A stretch of DNA of 64,000 nucleotides from Psychrobacillus sp. OK028 (GTDB taxonomy: Bacteria; Bacillota; Bacilli; Bacillales_A; Planococcaceae). Where the stretch lies: the NCBI RefSeq assembly GCF_900103605.1, contig NZ_FNHY01000003.1:124001-188000 (forward strand). The letters are read 5' to 3'. A program made the translations under genes and the position numbers. Below are positions 61,506 to 64,000 of this stretch, in pieces; within the stretch, counting starts at the first letter, position 1, and each line of letters opens with the position of its first letter. The notes beneath the pieces were generated by a model. It did no database searches and had not been told where the DNA came from. It saw only the letters and a program-made list of their open reading frames with translations.

Positions 61506-61707
61506 TAATTGATTTTATTTCACTGTTAACATATTCTTTTAGGATTAATAATTCCAAAACGTCTTGCATTGAATATTTATTAGTATCATGCCCAGAGATA
61601 AGTTCGTTGTATTGGTTAACTAAATCATTAAGCGTCTCAAAGTAAAAATTATTTAGTGTTATTTCAAATCTAGTAATCGTATTCACCTTCTTCTTTTCTA
61701 GAAGCAT
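61498..61707 (-). CDS. Small ribbon-helix-helix-like protein
   Basis: The protein is up to 69 residues. The pattern TITRFEITLNNFYFETLNDLV (strand then helix) followed by YSMQDVLELLILKEYVNSEI (second helix) resembles ribbon-helix-helix DNA-binding proteins, which are often autoregulators or antitoxins. Start is uncertain: the ATG at 61707 has no ribosome site. An AGAAGAAGGTG stretch within the first codons suggests a GTG start (about 61686) or a rare start just after. No toxin-like partner is seen next to it. Confidence 0.6.
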   Translation of the reverse strand: MLLEKKKVNTITRFEITLNNFYFETLNDLVNQYNELISGHDTNKYSMQDVLELLILKEYVNSEIKSIRP

Positions 61708-61937
61708 GAACCATTACTGTTTTTTTTATTCAAATACTCGGGATTATTAGATATTTTCGTAGAAAAAATATTCTTTAGTGAAATTATAATCCAACAATCT
61801 GTTCGAATACTGATTTATTTGTAGTCCTATTCCAGAATCATTACTGATATTTTCTAAATAACATGAATGAAAAATGAAAGTTTAAAGTTAAAAAAGGTGA
61901 ATAAATAGAATAACTTGAGTAGAATGAGATTAGAAAT

Positions 61938-61953
61938 CCCTTTGTATAAAGGG
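61938..61953 (+). promoter_or_regulatory. Short hairpin in the brxA leader
   Basis: CCCTTTGTATAAAGGG, a 6-bp stem with 4-base loop, lies 30 bases upstream of brxA. It could be an operator palindrome or an mRNA hairpin. Confidence 0.45.
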
Positions 61954-61982
61954 AAATAGAACCTAAGAAAGTGGGCGAAATC

Positions 61983-62420
61983 ATGAATGCATACGATGAG
62001 TATATGAAAGGCATTGTAGGGCCGATGCGAAGTGAATTAACGGAGGCTGGATTTAAAGAGCTTACTACACCTGAGGAAGTACAAGAACATATGTCTACAG
62101 CAAATGGAGTTTCCTTAATAGTCATAAATTCGGTGTGTGGCTGTGCTGCTGGACTCGCAAGACCTGCAGTTGTTCATGCATTAAATGAGTTAGAAATTAA
62201 ACCGGAAAACTTAGTTACAGTATTTGCTGGACAAGACCAGGAAGCTACCGCGACAATGCGTGGTTATTTTGAGGAGATTCCTCCAAGTTCACCTTCTATT
62301 GCTATATGGAAAGATAATCAGTTAGCATATTTCATCCCTCGTGAGCAAATAGAAAGTAATTCAATGGAGACGATTAAAGATCATTTATCTGGTGTTCTTT
62401 CACAAGTTGTTTCTTCATGA
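61983..62420 (+). CDS. brxA: Bacilliredoxin BrxA (YphP)
   Basis: The product is 145 residues from the ATG at 61983. The open frame starts at a GTG at 61971 with a poorer position. The DUF1094 fold has the redox motif Cys-Gly-Cys at residues 52-54 (NSVCGCAAG), and DQEATATMRGYF and PPSSPSIA match B. subtilis YphP. Bacilliredoxins remove bacillithiol from S-bacillithiolated proteins after oxidative stress. The stop overlaps the next gene by four bases (ATGA). In B. subtilis brxA is likewise near ypgR and ypiP. Confidence 0.94.
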   Translation: MNAYDEYMKGIVGPMRSELTEAGFKELTTPEEVQEHMSTANGVSLIVINSVCGCAAGLARPAVVHALNELEIKPENLVTVFAGQDQEATATMRGYFEEIPPSSPSIAIWKDNQLAYFIPREQIESNSMETIKDHLSGVLSQVVSS

Positions 62421-63199
62421 ACACCGTAGTAACAACAGCTGGTAGAACGAATAAAGAATTTATATTAAAAGCAAAAGAGATTTCTATAAATTTAAACCTT
62501 CCGTACTATGAACGTAAAAAGAAATCCGTTTCTACGATACAAAATGAGCAGCAGGCAAATGTGCTCGTTGTGAATAAAGAGAGATTGGAACTGTATACAT
62601 ACGGTTCCACTTCTCCTTTTTTCTTTCATCCAAATTCAGCAGCTTTTCGAATAAAGAGACTATTACAAGGAGAGCAGGATTCATTTTTAGAATCTGTACG
62701 ATTAGAAAAGGGAGATTGCTTTTTAGATACTACTGCTGGTCTATGCTCCGATAGTATAATCGCTTCATATGCGGTTGGAGATTTAGGGGTTGTACATGCA
62801 TGTGAAAAAGAACGCATGATTGCATATATGGTAGATGAGGGGTTAAGAAATTACGAAACGAGAAATGAAGCATTATTAAAAAGTATGCGACATATTGATC
62901 TAATCCATCAAAATGCAGTTGACTATATGAAAACAGTAGCTTCCAATTTCTATGATGTTGTTTATCTAGATCCAATGTTTGAAGAAGTAATTGAGGAATC
63001 ATCCAACTTTCAAGTATTAAGAGCAGTTGGAGCTCATGATTCTTTGACTGATGAATGGGTGGAAGAGGCAAAGCGACTTGCAAGAAAGAGAGTGGTCTTA
63101 AAAGCGCATTTTCGTTCAAATCTATTTGATAAATTCGGTTTTGAACGAGAAATAAGGTTATCCTCTAAATTTCATTATGGCATTATTGAATTATTGTAA
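62417..63199 (+). CDS. ypiP: Class I SAM-dependent methyltransferase YpiP
   Basis: A 260-residue protein of the RsmJ-like family. The SAM motif is in GDCFLDTTAGLCSDSIIASYAVG (about residues 98-120), the acidic post-motif in VVHACEKERM and the catalytic-region DPMF in YLDPMFEEV (about residue 182). The N-terminal NTVVTTAGRTNKEFILKAKE resembles the DUF548/RsmJ start. It probably methylates RNA. The target is not shown. Translationally coupled to brxA by an ATGA overlap, as reflected in B. subtilis synteny with ypjP. Confidence 0.9.
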   Translation: MNTVVTTAGRTNKEFILKAKEISINLNLPYYERKKKSVSTIQNEQQANVLVVNKERLELYTYGSTSPFFFHPNSAAFRIKRLLQGEQDSFLESVRLEKGDCFLDTTAGLCSDSIIASYAVGDLGVVHACEKERMIAYMVDEGLRNYETRNEALLKSMRHIDLIHQNAVDYMKTVASNFYDVVYLDPMFEEVIEESSNFQVLRAVGAHDSLTDEWVEEAKRLARKRVVLKAHFRSNLFDKFGFEREIRLSSKFHYGIIELL

Positions 63200-63220
63200 A
63201 ACACTCTATAAAACAAATAG

Positions 63221-63252
63221 AAAAGAGAGCCACGGCGGCAGCCAAGACTCTC
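63221..63252 (-). terminator. Terminator of the small membrane peptide gene
   Basis: On the minus strand GAGAG pairs with CTCTC around an inner GGC/GCC helix, followed by TTTTC. The convergent ypiP may also use it. Confidence 0.65.
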
Positions 63253-63266
63253 CTGGAAACTTCATA

Positions 63267-63344
63267 TCAATCCGTAAAGTTAAGTGATGTCAAATATGCT
63301 AATAAAAATAAAAATCCGATACCAATTACTAATCCTGCGTCCAT
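63267..63344 (-). CDS. 25-residue single-helix membrane peptide
   Basis: The reading frame from the ATG at 63344 has AAAGGAGG on its strand and ends at a TGA at 63267. The peptide starts MDAGLVIGIGFLFLLAYLTS and is almost entirely one membrane helix with a polar tail LNFTD. It is too short for standard gene calling but the ribosome site and following terminator support translation. Function unknown. It lies between ypiP and ypjP, which read the other way. Confidence 0.72.
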   Translation of the reverse strand: MDAGLVIGIGFLFLLAYLTSLNFTD

Positions 63345-63495
63345 CGTGATTTTCCTCCTTTGTTCAAAAAGCTCTGTGGTATGTTTACACATTTTATTGT
63401 ACAATGAATAGTGAGAAGATGAAACCTTTAGTTCGTCAAAACGTTTAATAGAATGAAGAGTTTACTAAAATTGTTCAATATTGAAGGTGAATAGC

Positions 63496-64000
63496 ATGAA
63501 AAAATGGTTCCAGAAGTCAATAATTATAACTGTTGCATTGCTAACATTTGGTCTAATATCTCCTAGTCATTTCATATGGGAGCAAATATTAGATAGTAAA
63601 AGTCCTTCAAGGACTATAGCTTCTAATGCAAATGATTATGAACAAGTAACAATAACAGATGAATCCTATGTTTACAAAAACATGGCACATGCTGCCAGGG
63701 AACAAGCATACATAAAGTTTGGTAATCGAATAGGGCCAGTTATTCAACATGAGTTTGACGATGTAATATTTCCTAAGATGCAGGAAGCAATTGATATGAC
63801 TATTGCCAAAGCTTCCGCTCAAGAGATAACTCGTTTATCTATCTCTGAGCAGCCATCTGGAGATCATCACGAAAAGATCTTTAATATTTATAATGATTCA
63901 ACTAAAAAAGACCTAATCCGTTTTCATGTCAGAACGGATAAGAAACCTCAAGAGGGTTATTATTTCAATTTCCATTATCACTTGGCGGAAGATAAGTATT
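63496..64000 (+). CDS. ypjP: YpjP-like secreted/membrane-anchored protein, 5' part
   Basis: A partial gene, cut by the window end after about 168 codons. A hydrophobic N-terminal segment (IIITVALLTFGLISP, about residues 9-23) acts as signal or anchor. The following QAYIKFGNRIGPVIQHEFDDVIFPKM and the RFHVRTDKKPQEGYYFNFHYH stretch match B. subtilis YpjP. Function unknown. The ATG follows AAGGTGA. Position after brxA-ypiP fits B. subtilis gene order. Confidence 0.88.
   Translation, partial: MKKWFQKSIIITVALLTFGLISPSHFIWEQILDSKSPSRTIASNANDYEQVTITDESYVYKNMAHAAREQAYIKFGNRIGPVIQHEFDDVIFPKMQEAIDMTIAKASAQEITRLSISEQPSGDHHEKIFNIYNDSTKKDLIRFHVRTDKKPQEGYYFNFHYHLAEDKY

Overview
The window is AT-rich DNA from an endospore-forming member of the Bacillales, most likely a Planococcaceae relative (Psychrobacillus, Paenisporosarcina, Sporosarcina or Lysinibacillus type). 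I base this on AGGAGG-type ribosome binding sites, several TTG and GTG starts, spore-coat genes (CotF type, two CotX type), the 5-oxoprolinase/Kip cluster, and a run of genes that is co-located in Bacillus subtilis (ypsA, ypeP-ypeQ-cspD, ypgQ, ypgR, brxA/yphP, ypiP, ypjP, yplQ). The genus cannot be fixed from the sequence alone. I saw no rRNA, tRNA, CRISPR array, prophage or intact insertion sequence.

Layout. (1) 0-4.6 kb: an acid-sugar operon of a DeoR regulator, a four-carbon acid-sugar kinase, a PdxA2-type dehydrogenase and a GntP permease. (2) 4.6-6 kb: a decayed LysR gene next to a DMT transporter. (3) 6-11.6 kb: a 5-oxoproline cluster (kipR, pxpC, pxpB divergent from pxpA, an NRAMP-like transporter and ycsI) with two matching operator-like palindromes in the divergent promoter region. 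(4) 11.7-18.9 kb: a degenerate intergenic repeat, gltC, and glutamate synthase gltA-gltB. (5) 19-20.4 kb: an orphan hisH-hisF pair with a divergent HisF. (6) 20.4-28.9 kb: housekeeping, coat and methionine-salvage genes (HAD phosphatase, cotF-like, ypsA, mtnE/mtnU, a thioesterase, membrane proteins), with two different 21-bp-period repeat arrays, each between convergent genes. (7) 29-42.5 kb: ppx-ppk polyphosphate operon, TetR plus DHA2-family efflux pump, pepF, and a complete branched-chain amino acid ABC transporter (livJHMGF). (8) 42.6-51 kb: diguanylate cyclase, OsmC-like protein, hemolysin-III-like protein, amidohydrolase, type II pantothenate kinase, a cold-shock gene with a long leader, MOSC and SRPBCC proteins. 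(9) 51-64 kb: ypeP, ypeQ, cspD, a coat cluster with a rubredoxin-like/CotX fusion, ypgQ - ABC-F - ypgR, acetyltransferases, LysR/esterase pair, brxA-ypiP, a 25-residue membrane peptide, and the 5' part of ypjP running off the end.

How the genes fit together. Regions 3 and 4 make a glutamate-centred block: 5-oxoproline is opened to glutamate by PxpABC, YcsI belongs to a family linked to D-glutamate cyclisation, and GltAB makes glutamate from glutamine and 2-oxoglutarate. The liv transporter, GltC control and KipI (a sporulation-kinase inhibitor in B. subtilis) suggest ties between nitrogen supply and sporulation. The least explained items are the two 21-bp arrays, the paired palindromes of the pxp control region, the divergent HisF, the NRAMP-like protein without metal ligands, and the Zn-ribbon/CotX fusion.
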